Of a stretch of 64,000 nt of DNA, positions 1 to 10,106 are shown one piece after another; the stretch's first letter is position 1, and each line of letters opens with the position of its first letter. This DNA comes from Bactericera cockerelli. Its lineage: Eukaryota > Arthropoda > Insecta > Hemiptera > Triozidae. The translations under genes and the position numbers were made by a program. Below the pieces are notes generated by a model, which saw only the letters and a list, made by a program, of their open reading frames with translations, had not been told where the DNA came from and did no database searches. The stretch spans positions 17,424,009-17,488,008 of the forward strand of contig CM044963.1 of assembly GCA_024516035.1 (NCBI GenBank). Direction: 5' to 3'.

Positions 1-189
1 TTTATTATGTTTCATCTTCTGACGTTCTTTTTTCACCTCGTGAGGAAAAATGAGTGGTTACTTGTATGAGTAACGACTAGTGGCGGCATTACCATCAGGG
101 TATAAATAAATTAATGCTGCGCTACCCACAAAAAAAGACTGCAACGAAAACAAATGATACTCAGCTTTTTTTAATTTAACTTTTTTTTT

Positions 190-420
190 ACTTCCCATGA
201 ATTTCTAATATTAGACATCGGAAGATTTTTTTGCTCCGATTTAATTTTTTTTCATATATTTCTGGACGTTTTATAACCTCTACAGCAACGTTGATTTTTG
301 TGTTTGTCTGTCAAAAATATTCTTTGTAACGCGCTAATCTCGGAAACTACTGAACGGATTTCGATGAAATTTTGTACACATGTGCATTATTTTGCACATA
401 ATTGGGTATAACCAGAGTAT
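190..420. repeat. Dispersed repeat with short palindrome
   Basis: The segment opens with a short near-palindrome (ATTTCTAATATTAGA core, about 200-214), followed by a stretch on 'heating' of the type 'ctccgattt...cataacctc...caacgtt...gtctgtc'. The same order recurs at 47,891-48,060. The palindrome alone recurs near 21,870, 36,965, 56,215 and 61,280. Non-coding; element class unknown. Confidence 0.55.
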
Positions 421-424
421 ATTG

Positions 425-590
425 GTAGGAAAGGTTAGTTGATGGTATGGATATTCATAACTATATGTATTACCTGCAGATGAGAGCAAATAAGCTCGAA
501 ACAGCTGTTCAGGTATGTTTTGATAGTCTTGTACATCTAGTACAAGTTCTCACTACTTTTCTGTTTGTACTGACACTGATACCCTATTTT
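425..590. repeat. Dispersed repeat, second copy at 55.69 kb
   Basis: About 160 bp containing 'gatgagagcaaataagctcg' and 'gtacatctagtacaa' is repeated in the same orientation at 55,695-55,850 with a few substitutions and indels. No coding potential; class unknown. Confidence 0.6.
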
Positions 591-613
591 TGAACACTTC
601 GCATATTTTTCAA

Positions 614-1054
614 CACCCTGTTTATAATTGCACATATCTACACAACACTCTGCGCCACTCTTGTTGAATTTACGACAGCTATGGCGGGGTTCTCATACGT
701 AAATGCGTGTCTAGTGACTGCTACCTTGTCATGGGATGCAACCTGCAAGACTATCAACACCCTGTATAATTGTATATAATTGCACATATCTAGACAACAC
801 TGTGCGCCACTCTTGTTGGATTTACGACAGCTATGGTGGGGTTCTCATAGGTAAATGTGTGTCTTGTGACTGCTACCTTGTCATAGGATGCAACCTGCAA
901 GACTATAAACACCCTGTATATAATTGCACATATCTAGACAAAAGTGTGTGCCACTCTTGTTGGATTTACGATAGCTATGGCGGGGTTCTCATAGGTAAAT
1001 GCGTGTCTTGTGACTGCTACCTTGTCATAGGATGCAACCTGCAACACCATCATA
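614..1054. repeat. 144 bp minisatellite, three units
   Basis: Three direct units begin with CACCCTGT at about 614, 758 and 910. The basic period is 144 bp, and the second unit carries an extra 8 bp near its start. Each unit contains 'ggatttacgacagctatgg' and ends with 'gcaacctgcaa'. Because 144 is a multiple of three, an open frame (736-1122) runs through the last two units with a 48-residue internal repeat. I treat that frame as a by-product of the repeat, since the first unit does not continue it. Confidence 0.8.
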
Positions 1055-1193
1055 ATCGCTCGAGGAATGCTACCATGTATGTTGTGCCAGAGAATATAAT
1101 AATTATAATAATCAAATTTTAATGATGTAGTATGAATTATTATTTGTGTTGAAGCTAGAGGCTCTATGTCTTTACAAAATAGTGATACCTGAT

Positions 1194-1440
1194 GCGCACG
1201 AATAGCTCAGTGGTTAAGCACTCGCTTGCCATGCGGAAGGTCCCGGGTTCAAACCACCGGCGGCAAAAAATTGTATTAATAATTTGGTTACAGTTGTTTG
1301 TAAGGGATACCTTCCGGTGCGCTCGTGTTGACCTAGCACCTATATAAAAAGTATTGTGTCATTTCTCGCCCATCAGAGGGGAGGCACACTACGGGATGGA
1401 CAGGCTACAACACAGGCCACACGCAAAAAAGGCTGAAGTA
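1194..1440 (+). mobile_element. tRNA-derived SINE, family S1
   Basis: The head is tRNA-like: A box around TAGCTCAGTGGTTAAG (1203-1218) and B box GGTTCAAACC. The body has 'ttggttacagttgtttgtaag', 'gttgacctagcacc' and 'actacgggatggacaggc'. The same body follows or precedes the same head at 20.7, 21.5, 35.6 and 36.6 kb, so this is a retroposed family and not a tRNA gene. A-rich 3' end near 1,425-1,450. Confidence 0.8.
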
Positions 1441-1739
1441 AAAAACTAAAAACACTCAGCATTTTCCAATTTAAAAATAAATGACTAGAGTCCCTGAATC
1501 TTATGCAATATCCATACGATAAATGAAATAAATTGTATTCAATTGTATATTAGAAAAATTATTCTTTGTGAGAGTCTGCATATTTTGAAAAAAATTGGCT
1601 AATTTACCATATTTCCAACATTTTGACACTTAAAAAATAAGTCGAAAACACATGAGTCACCGTGGCTGGGAGTATAAGTATAAGTAGTGCTTTATTTAGA
1701 CTGTCAGCGCAAGACAGGTAGTCCCATTATGCTAACAGT

Positions 1740-1960
1740 AGTATAGTGAACGAGGCTTGTACGCACGGTAACCTTTGTTCGATCCCTAACAGGGCAGGAA
1801 TTTTTAACGCTCTGTACTTGGATGTTGGGGGTTCGATTTCCAACAGGACAGGAATTTTTCGGCTCTGTATTTGGATGTTTGGGGTCCACTCGTATCGCGT
1901 GAGGAAAAATGGGTAGCTGCTTTGATGTGATTGACAATAATGGGCAAAGGATATACAGAC
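1740..1960. repeat. tRNA-like SINE fragment with 55 bp tandem duplication
   Basis: Two adjacent units of about 55 bp (from 1,788 and 1,843) share 'caggaattttt', 'ctctgta' and 'ttggatgtt'. B-box-like motifs (TTCGATCCC, GGTTCGATTTCC) sit next to them. The downstream 'cgtgaggaaaaatg' also occurs at the start of the window (about 40-52). Probably a rearranged SINE. Confidence 0.45.
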
Positions 1961-2404
1961 ATTCCATCTCTTTCTTGTTGTCATTTTGTGGTTTTATGAC
2001 TTATGATGATAAATATGATATTATAATGTGCACAAATTAATTACCATAAAACTAACTTTTTAATGATCCTTAATTAATAAATTAATAGCCTGTTTTACTA
2101 CTGGCTAGTTGACGCTCATGATATTTTACTGGAATCCTTCCATCTCTTGTTACTGAAGGACGCATTCTAGAAGAGCTTGCGGAATTTATGCTATAAAGTT
2201 TCATATTTAATAGTGAGGCTATTAACAAGAAATATTCTTGTTAAGGTAATAAACAGCTAGATTAGAGCCTATACTTGTTTAATGACATTAGTTGTTTTAT
2301 TACTTCTTAATTATTTTATTATGAAATTATTCAGGTCGCTAGAAGAACTTATAGACAAAACTCTTGGAAAAAATCAAAATACAAAATCGAAACAAAAATA
2401 TATA

Positions 2405-4057
2405 TACAGGGTGTCCCACCAAACTTGGACACCTCAAATTACTCGGCCCCTGAAAGAGTTTTTGAAAAATAAAAAATCCTAGGGTACATGGTCTAATTAT
2501 GCGGTTTCAGTCATGAAATTTTTTTTATACAGGGTGGTTCAAAAGTCAGAAATTGAGGTGTCAACTTTCGATTTTTAAATGGATCGACCTGAATTTTATT
2601 TGATAATTTTACTTCTAAATGGTTCTTGAGTACTTTTTTAAACAAAAATTTTACATACAGGGTGGTTTTTTTTCGACCAATTTTTTTTCTAAATCTCGAA
2701 TAACTCAAGTTTGTTTAATTTTTTCGATAAAAAGAATAGAAAGTGTTTGTGTAATGAAAACACGCACTTTTAATTGGCATCAAATTTTTTTTTACAGGGT
2801 GGTTCACAAGTGAAATAATGATTTGATTTATTTTAAAACTGAGTTTTTTTAATTTTTTATTTCGGATTAATAATTCTAACCTAATTTTACAGATTTTTTG
2901 TTAGTCATATCGAAAAACAAAACTAAAGTGTTGTACAAGGTGAGACATAATTTTTTTGTAACACCCTGTATATGGGCAGTCAAAGAGACGTAAAATTAAA
3001 TATAAAACTAAATGTGCAAGAAAAACTTTGATTTTTAATGATATCAAAAAGTTATGGTGTTTTAACTAATATTGTCACATGGACCACCCTGTAGATATTT
3101 TCTTAAAACATCATATGGGTAGTCGAAATTGTCTAAAATTCAACGAGGAGTCCAAATCTGAAAGAAAAATGAATTCAAAAAGCCATTTTCAATTTTGTGC
3201 CTACACCTACCTACTTTTTATTTCTAGTTTTAAAATCATTCAGTGTGTACACCAAATTGAAAATGGCTTCAAAATTCGTGTTTTTTACTTGTTTTTCTCC
3301 ACGATTCGAAGTCTTCGTTGAATTTTATACAACCTCGAGTTCCCACATGATAGTTTAAGAGAATATCTACAGGGTGGTCCATGCGACAATATTAGTTAAA
3401 ACACCATTACTTTTTGATATCATTAAAAATCAAAGTTTTTCTTGCACATTTAGTTTTTATATTTAATTTTACGTCTCTTTGACTGCCCATATACAGGGTG
3501 TTACAAAAAAATATGTCTCACCCTGTACAACACTTTAGTTTTGTTTTTCGATATGACTAACAAAAAATGTGTAAAATTATGTTAGAATTATTAATCCCAA
3601 ATAAAAAATTAAAAAAAACTCAGTTTTAAAAAAAATCAAGTCATTATTTCACTTGTGAACCACCCTGTATAAAAAAAATTAATGCCAATTGAAAGTGCGT
3701 GTTTTCATTACACAAACACTTTCTATTCTTGTTATCGAAAAAATTAAACAAACATGAGTTATTCGAGATTTAGAAAAAAAATTGGTCGAAAAAAAACCAC
3801 CCTGTATGTAAAATTTTTGTTTAAAAAAGTACTCAAGAACCATTTAGAAGTAAAATTATCAAATAAAATTCAGGTCGATCCATTTAAAAATCGAAAGTTG
3901 ACACCTCAATTTCTGACTTTTGAACCACCCTGTATAAAAAAAATTTCATGACTGAAACCGCATAATTAGACCATGTACCCTAGGATTTTTTATTTATCAA
4001 AAACTCTTTCAGGGGCCGAGTAATTTGAGGTGTCCAAGTTTGGTGGGACACCCTGTA
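2405..4057. mobile_element. Palindromic element, family A (copy 1)
   Basis: A 1.65 kb full-length inverted repeat. It starts TACAGGGTGTCCCACC and ends with the exact reverse complement, and the two arms can be read against each other to a centre near 3.2 kb with scattered mismatches. The flanks are TATA on both sides. Inside each arm the terminal motif recurs several times: TACAGGGTGG near 2,528, 2,657 and 2,795, and in opposite orientation near 2,962 and 3,085, all mirrored in the right arm. A 65-residue frame lies in each arm but is only the shared arm sequence. No transposase is visible. Two further copies lie at 28,307 and 43,296. Confidence 0.85.
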
Positions 4058-4159
4058 TATGTATAATATTTTTTAACGAACACAATAATTGTGTAATTTG
4101 AATATAGAATACTTGGAAAATATCTAATTCAAGTCAAATTAAAGAGAGTTTTTCTCTTA

Positions 4160-4252
4160 AGATTAAACGTCACTTCATTTGCATGGTCATATCAGGACAG
4201 AGGTTTTACCCTCTATTCACTGGGAACTGACAAGCCAGCTACTCAAATTAAC
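4160..4252 (-). mobile_element. SINE tail fragment (5S/tRNA-headed family)
   Basis: Contains the conserved tail block 'tttaccctctattcac' preceded by 'gcatggtcatatca'. The same block occurs in the 5S-headed SINE at 45,053-45,304 and, in the opposite orientation, in the tRNA-headed element at 52,747-52,995. The head is missing here. Confidence 0.6.
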
Positions 4253-4835
4253 TTACTAGAAAGTACACTGATAATAATAGACACAGTACTTCCTCGTGAT
4301 TGGTTCACAATATAATTATACACTTGACAATAATGTATATGATATTTTATAGTAAATCACTTGCACCTCCAAAACTGGGAATTTTATGAAATTTTATAAT
4401 TTGTGAATGCGCATTAGTGATTTACATAGTGCTTTTTTTAGGTAATTATTTTTTAATAAAATATGATATATGATATTTAAGATAGTAAAAAAAATGGACA
4501 AAACAGTGCAAAATAACGTTAAAACAATCGGTTCAGTAGTTTTAAAGATACAAGTGTTTTTCTTTAATAAGTATTTTTTTTATATACATTTGAATTTAGT
4601 GTAAACTCTAAAAATAAGAAGAAAATAGGGCAGTTTTGAAGATACAAGTGATATAATGTAAAATCTCAAAATTGCCAAGTGTATACAATGTGTACCACGA
4701 GAAAGTATTGTCAGTGTAATTTTCTATTTCTCTCGCAAATTTTATTTAGGATGCCATAGTTTTTATTCCTGCATAAGATTTGAATAATAATAATAATAAC
4801 TAATAACATAATAGCTAATTGGTCATTTTGATTAT

Positions 4836-5040
4836 CCTCATATCCGAGCTACCGAGTGGTAAAGCCGGCACTCTGTGAATCTGGAGGTCGGGGTTCGAAA
4901 CTCAGCCGGGACATAACAAGTTTTCCTCCCATTTGCGATTTTTATCACATAATAATACGTCTTGGGCTTACTGCTGGAATAATGGGACTTAATAATCCTA
5001 ATCGGATAGTATAAATAAGGCGATATTATTATTATATTAT
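4836..5040 (+). mobile_element. tRNA-derived SINE, family S5
   Basis: tRNA-like head with A-box-like CGAGCTACCGAGTGGTAAAG and B box GGTTCGAAACTC, then a body with 'cttgggcttactgctggaa' and 'tataaataaggcgat', ending in an ATT-rich tract. The same body is found on the minus strand at 47,588-47,716. Confidence 0.7.
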
Positions 5041-5089
5041 CCTCCTACACAAAAGAGTACTTATGAGTAGAAGAATCAATTATTTTACT

Positions 5090-5612
5090 ATTACTGTGCG
5101 GATTGTGAAGTAATGTCTGGGTGTCTGGATGCGTTAGAACGCCGGGGGATTAGGACAATACTTCACTCAAGCTTAAGCTTCTCTGAGACCACTTAAAGAT
5201 TAGATAGGTTTGAATGAACCACCAGTGGTGGTCTTGCTGTGTGATCCAAGTTGCCTGGAGATGGGTCCAACGGATTTGACGGGCAATCGAGGTTCCCTTC
5301 AGTCCATAAAGTTTATTATGCATTCAGAATTCTCTCAAGGCCACGAGGTAAAATAGGGTTCTGTTCAGCATGTTACCGCAAGTCGAGCATGTAATATAAA
5401 GACAGGGTTAAGTGGCAGAGAATGCCTAAGGCATTAACTTCGCCCCGGATTACAATACATGTACATTTAAATTTAAATATTTTTTTTCTTCTATATATTA
5501 TTTTGTAAATACCTATTGTTAATTTTTTTTTTATATTTGTTAATAATTTATTGGTATTGTATAAAAAATAAAGTGTAGGTAAATAAATAAATAAATAAAA
5601 AATAAAGTTTTA
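5090..5612 (+). mobile_element. LINE 3' end with (AAAT)n tail
   Basis: Non-coding 3' UTR-like sequence. It contains 'cagagaatgcctaaggcatt' and 'cgccccggattacaatac', then an AT-rich stretch, an AATAAA-type signal and a TAAATAAATAAATAAATAAAA tail. This resembles the 3' ends of Jockey/RTE-type insect LINEs. No reverse transcriptase frame precedes it, so it is a severely 5'-truncated copy. Family assignment is inference. Confidence 0.55.
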
Positions 5613-5951
5613 AAGTAATTGAAAGTATGTAAGCCAACAAAACGGAACATTTTGTTCAGTAACCAAGAAAATAAGTAACCCGAAGATCTATTAAGACACT
5701 CATTTCAATTGTAACTTGCATCTATTAGCTATGGTGGTATTACATGAAATACAGCCAAGCTAATGTTAACTAGAGTGGTATTTAGCCCGTCCTTCAATCT
5801 TTCATGTGGGTATCAGATTGTCTGAGGACCAAGACATAATAAATATAAGTTTGTTATGCATACATAAATAAAAGAAACATTTATTTGCATAGGAGTGGTT
5901 AGGACTTGTTCATCAAACTCAGGATTTAAATTAAGTCCAATCAATTAGGTA

Positions 5952-6100
5952 CCGACCTCAGTAGATAAATCTATAAGGTGCCGGCGGACTTGTAACCTGG
6001 AGGTCGGTGGTTCAAGACCCGGTTTCAGCGTGGATTTATTAAAGCCGAGTTTGAGTAGTTGTGACATCACGACAGTATTTTTTTTTTTAATAACTGCAAT
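5952..6100 (+). mobile_element. tRNA-derived SINE, family S2
   Basis: tRNA-like head with CTCAGTAG, 'aacctggaggtcggtgg' and B box GGTTCAAG, followed by 'agcgtggatttattaaagcc' and 'gagtttgagtagttgtgaca'. At least nine related copies occur in the window. Confidence 0.75.
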
Positions 6101-6207
6101 CAATTGGTCCAGAGCCGAGCCCAACAGCAATTATTATTTTTAATGTTAGATAAGGTAAGGGGATTATAATATATGTATAATTAGGCCAGAGCAGTTGGTA
6201 GGTATAC

Positions 6208-6425
6208 CAGGGGCCGAATTATGAAACAGGACTGAATATCTAGGATTTGTTAATCTAAGCCACTATCACTTAACAGCTAATATACATGCGCTGTGACTGG
6301 TTGAAATTCCCACCAGAGGGTGTGTTAAGCCTTAACACACCCTCTGGTGGGAATTTCAACAGTTAAGGGATAGTGTGGGATTAGTTAATCAAATCTCGTT
6401 TCGTAAAACGAGATTTGATTAACTT
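6208..6425. mobile_element. Fold-back MITE with two perfect hairpins
   Basis: Begins near GGGGCCGAATTATGAAACAGG. It contains a perfect 30 bp stem (6300-6329 with 6331-6360, one-base loop) and a second perfect 18 bp stem (6384-6401 with 6406-6423). The terminal block and 'agttaagggatagtg' recur at 16,318-16,565 and 54,340-54,420. No frame. Outer target duplication not identified. Confidence 0.6.
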
Positions 6426-6427
6426 TA

Positions 6428-6575
6428 TATTTGAGTAACAAACCCCGCCCTTTAGTTAGGACATTAAATTCAGTCTCTTTTTTTTTCAGTCTCTTTTTTT
6501 TTCTTTATATTTCATTGTATTCTACTGTATATATTTTTTGTTCTACCTAATAAAGCTTTCTATAATGATAATTCG
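6428..6575 (+). mobile_element. LINE 3' tail, family L1
   Basis: Contains 'aaccccgccctttagttagg', a T-rich stretch, 'ttctactgtatatatttttt' and 'acctaataaagc' with a short TAA-type tail. Same tail at 56,020-56,185 (+) and 60,815-60,965 (-). Confidence 0.55.
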
Positions 6576-6834
6576 GGCTTTTTAATCTGCAGTTTTTTTA
6601 CAAGTTTCAACAACATTGCTACTTACAATTGGCTGTCTTATAGTGACCCCTCCACCCACCATATCTCTGACTTCAACCATTATCACTCATACCTGCAACA
6701 AAAGAAAGAACGCTTGAGCTTGAGTTTTTTATGACAATAAATAATTTTACGTTGAATTATTGAACATCTATGTATATAAAAGATAATAGTAATAATACAT
6801 AATGGAATTAGTTATCATATTTTAGGTAATCACA

Positions 6835-6903
6835 ACCGTGATATCACAACTACTCAAACTCGCTTCACGCTTCACGCCTTATCGATCAAGTTACTGAGGT
6901 CAG
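6835..6903 (-). mobile_element. SINE S2 fragment
   Basis: Reverse-strand body 'gatatcacaactactcaaac' and the end of the head (cttatcgatcaagttactgaggtc) are present, with the middle deleted. Confidence 0.6.
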
Positions 6904-7061
6904 TTCATAAATAATCTTATACGTACTAATAGAATGGCCCTGCAGCAAAGCATATTTCTCATTAGAACGAGAATATTGTCCGTCCACAAAGTTATGCTAA
7001 CTTTGAGTATCTTTTTTTTAACAAACATTTTATTAAAAAAAAAGAGTTATTTGTGTTAATC

Positions 7062-7182
7062 ACTTTCGTGATATCACAACTACTCAAACTCTTTACTAAA
7101 TCTACGCTGAAACCGGGACTTGCACCACCGACCTCCAGGTTCAAAGTCTGCTGCCTTATCGATCAAGCTCCTGATTATTATA
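7062..7182 (-). mobile_element. tRNA-derived SINE, family S2
   Basis: Reverse complement of the S2 head and body: 'gatatcacaactactcaaac', 'ctacgctgaaaccgggactt', 'accaccgacctccaggtt' and 'cttatcgatcaagct'. Confidence 0.75.
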
Positions 7183-7189
7183 CACTTAT

Positions 7190-7310
7190 ACAACAAATAC
7201 ATATAGCCCTATTACACAGTTAGGGTCTTTACATAATTATATAATATACTAATACATCGGTTTTGAGAAATACATATAACCCTATTGCACATCAGTTAGG
7301 GTCTTTGCAT

Positions 7311-7315
<5 letters not shown>
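7190..7315. repeat. 75 bp minisatellite, left part
   Basis: Units containing 'tacatatagccctatta' and 'cagttagggtcttt'. The array continues at 8,184-8,320 with an exact 75 bp period (ACATCGG at about 8,184 and 8,259). The LINE fragment between them has split the array. Confidence 0.7.
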
Positions 7316-7354
<39 letters not shown>

Positions 7355-8175
7355 ACTTAACGCCCCAACAATAAGGGCAATTACAAAGTAAAATGATGTA
7401 CCTATATAAAAAAATATCTTAATTACGAGTTTAACAATACAATTATTTTTAACATAAACAAGAGAGCAAAATCAAAATCATGGATAATCCAAAACCATTT
7501 TTATCATTCTTTAAAATATATATGCGACTCTGAGATGTCAATTTGTGTCGCGTATTTATTATATATATTCAAAGCAGTGGGCAGCGTAGAGGCGGAGTAC
7601 AGAGTGGATAGTTCCATTTCTCCAGAGGAAAAAAACGCCCGATTTTGTCTTTGCCGCAATCCTGCTTTTGGCACTTCCAAAAAGATGCATTCTAGAGCAG
7701 AGGGAATATCTATATTACTGCTCATGATTTTGTGTAACAAGATTAAGTAGTTATATTCCCTTCTGACTTCTAGGCTTCCAAGACATAAACTCTCAGCAAG
7801 AAGTTTGTATGAGATGGCATTTGGGTAGGTGGGATAAAACCCATTTTCTTTCCTGAAAGCAGATCTTAAAAATTTGGCTTGTACACTTTCCAACATAGAC
7901 ACATGAAAATTAGACTTAGGAGCCCAGATGACAGTGGCGTATTCTAATTTACTTCTTACTAAAGAAGTATACAAAAGTCTTATAGTGTCTATATTGTTGA
8001 AAAAGCTGCTATGTCTGGCGATCATACCAAGAGTCTGGTAAGCTTTTTTGCATGTTTGTGCTATATGAGTGTCAAATCTAAGGTTAGATTGAAAAGTGAC
8101 ACCAAGATCTTTTTTGGTAGCCACTCTTTCCAGTAAAAAGTTGTTTATTTTATACTCATATATAACATTTAATAT
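7316..8175 (-). mobile_element. 5'-truncated LINE copy with poly(A)
   Basis: On the minus strand a Jockey/CR1-like C-terminal coding region is followed by a 3' UTR and a 30+ nt poly(A), seen as the T run at about 7,316-7,349. The 5' end abuts minisatellite sequence, so reverse transcription stopped early. Confidence 0.8.
7504..8166 (-). pseudogene. LINE reverse transcriptase C-terminal region
   Basis: About 220 residues read without a stop. The segment KDLGVTF, RFDTHI, LLYTSLVRSKLEYATVIW and NGFYPTYPN corresponds piece by piece to the C-terminal part of the longer LINE protein at 57,650-59,158 (KDLGITF, NWDEHI, LLYKSLVRSVLEYGSVVW, NGFYPLYPN). This is the region after the catalytic palm of Jockey/CR1-type reverse transcriptases. 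The YADD box and everything before it are missing, so it cannot be active. The frame runs on into minisatellite sequence at its 5' end, which is not part of the gene. The two LINEs are clearly related but well diverged. Confidence 0.8.
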
Positions 8176-8183
8176 ACTTAAAT

Positions 8184-8320
8184 ACATCGGCCCTGACAAA
8201 TACATATGTATAGCCCTATTACACAGTTAGGGTCTTTGCATAAATTTTATATACATATGCATCGGCCCTGACAAATACATATAGCCCTATTACACAGTTA
8301 GGGTCTTTAGGGTAAGCTGT
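8184..8320. repeat. 75 bp minisatellite, right part
   Basis: Two units starting ACATCGGCCCTGAC about 75 bp apart, each with 'tagccctattacacagttag'. They continue the array interrupted by the LINE copy. Confidence 0.75.
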
Positions 8321-8505
8321 GCTTTTTCAAGCATACTCCTCATATGGCACACGGGTTGATGCTGGATTTTCGCATAAGAGAAAAGACAATGGGATTCATG
8401 CGGAGCGGATAGTGTGGGAGGGGGGTTAGAAAATTGACATGAATATTCTTTATGATAAATTTACAGGGTGTCCCTAGCGAACAGAACTAGTTGTCTTTGA
8501 ATAAA

Positions 8506-8575
8506 GACGCACGAATAGCTCATCGGTTCAGCACTCGCTTACCATAAGGGAGGTCCCGGGTTCGAACCCAGGCTG
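8506..8575 (+). mobile_element. SINE S1 head fragment
   Basis: GACGCACGAATAGCTCATCGG with B box GGTTCGAACCC. The head is well preserved but the S1 body is not found downstream. Just upstream (8,462-8,480), ACAGGGTGTCCC matches the end of the palindromic class but has no partner end. Confidence 0.6.
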
Positions 8576-8904
8576 TGTGAGTTCATGAGGTCGCAAGTTG
8601 GTGAGTACCTATAAAGCGAAAAGAGAGTGTAAATTTAAACTTTTTTAACTTTCATCTTTATCAAATCGAAGTCACTTATTCCCCGAAATGTTTAATTTAA
8701 AAAACAAATGACAAGACTGTGTGATTTTACACTGTGTCAGTTGACAAATCTTTGTAGAGCAGTTCAAAATAATTATTTATTTGTGAATAAAAAAATCCAA
8801 AATTATTTTCAGGATTATCAAACTTTAACGGACAGAATTATTTCGAAAAAATTTCGCACACTGTATGTTATGCAAATAGAAACAAGTAGCTACGAGTATG
8901 ATGT

Positions 8905-9590
8905 TGTGACTTGTTGTTGTTCTGTTCGCTGTTGTTGATATTTTTCATCTTTGTTGTTGTTGTCATAGATATTACTGTTATTGTTGTTGTTGCTGTATTT
9001 GTTGTTGTTTTTATAATTTCAGTTGTTGTGACTGCTGTTGTTTTGAAGATTGCTCTGTTGTTTCATAATAATTATCTAATAAATTTTAGTTTTAAGGATC
9101 CCTAATGCTACTATTCCGAGTATTTCTATGTTCATCTTCTTTTACATCAATTTTTATAACTTTAGTTGTTATTGCTAGCATTTTTTGTCTATGTTATTAT
9201 TGTTTTTATTGATATTGTTTTAGTTTTCTTTTCTTTTGTTTTTGTGATTGTTTTTACAAACCGACCTCAGTAGCTTGATCGATAAGGCATTGGACTTGTA
9301 GCCTGGAGGTCGGTAGTTCAAATCCTGGTTTCAGCGTCGATTTAGTAAAGCCAGTTTGAATAGTTGTGATATCTCGAGAGTGATTACCACATATATGAAA
9401 ACTGGTTGTTTATGCATTTATTATTTTTGTTGTTAGTACTGTTGTTGATATTACTAATGTCATTTTTGTTGTCATTTCGTCTTGTTGTTCTTCTTATTCA
9501 TTCATTTTTAATAATTTTAGTTCTTATCATTTCTTCTAATTGTTATTGTTATTATTTTCATTATATCCTTCTTGTTGTATTTATGTTTCC
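8905..9590. repeat. Imperfect TTG-rich simple sequence
   Basis: Long stretches of TTG/ATT triplets (8,912-9,060, 9,140-9,255, 9,420-9,590), interrupted by the SINE at 9,262-9,405. Open frames here are valine/leucine-rich translations of the repeat and not supported as genes. Confidence 0.7.
9262..9405 (+). mobile_element. tRNA-derived SINE, family S2
   Basis: Complete S2 head (CCGACCTCAGTAGCTTGATC, 'gcctggaggtcggtagttca') and body ('ttgaatagttgtgatatctc'), inserted in TTG-rich sequence. Confidence 0.8.
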
Positions 9591-9717
9591 CATTGTTTCT
9601 CCAGATTTTCATGGCTTTACTTTTCTCTTCCAGTTGCATGTCAAGAATGGCATTGTTAACGTCTTGACTGGGAATCTTGGCAAACTTTAGCAAGATTTAA
9701 AATAAGGGTCCGTTAAA

Positions 9718-9723
9718 GAGGGA

Positions 9724-9778
<55 letters not shown>

Positions 9779-9815
9779 GGAGAGAGAGAGAGAGATAGAT
9801 AGAGAGAGAGAGGGA
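9718..9815. repeat. (GA)n microsatellite
   Basis: Nearly pure GA with a few GATA/GGGA interruptions. Beyond it, 9,816-10,100 holds nothing recognisable. Confidence 0.9.
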
Positions 9816-10106
9816 GACAGATTATTATGATGAAGTCCTGAAGGAAACTAGAATACAATTTTTCACTCGGAGGAGTGAGTGAGAGGGAGAGGGCCTTGAT
9901 AAGTCCCTAAGAAAACTAGAAAAGAATTTTTGTGTTGGAATTTTTCTTTCCGATATGAGAAAGTAATATCTCTATCCATCTATGCCAACCACTATCTCTA
10001 CCAGATATGAAATGGTGATACTTGGTTCCAACAAGTTGAATCGTTTGAATTTTTATGACACAATATTTGGTTGTTACCAATTTCAAATTGTTCAAAGCTC
10101 ATTGGT

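Noticed and set aside
1200..1265. Functional tRNA gene (also at the other SINE heads)
   Set aside because: A and B boxes are present, but arms do not pair into a cloverleaf by eye, and each head is followed by a repeated body.
3754..3951. 65-residue frame MSYSRFRKKIGRK... present six times
   Set aside because: It lies in both arms of palindromic family A, so its conservation follows from arm identity and copy number. It spans internal terminal motifs and matches nothing known to me.
2405..4057. CRISPR array, because of regularly recurring TACAGGGTGG motifs
   Set aside because: Motifs occur in both orientations as a palindrome, spacers are mirrored and not unique, and the genome is eukaryotic.
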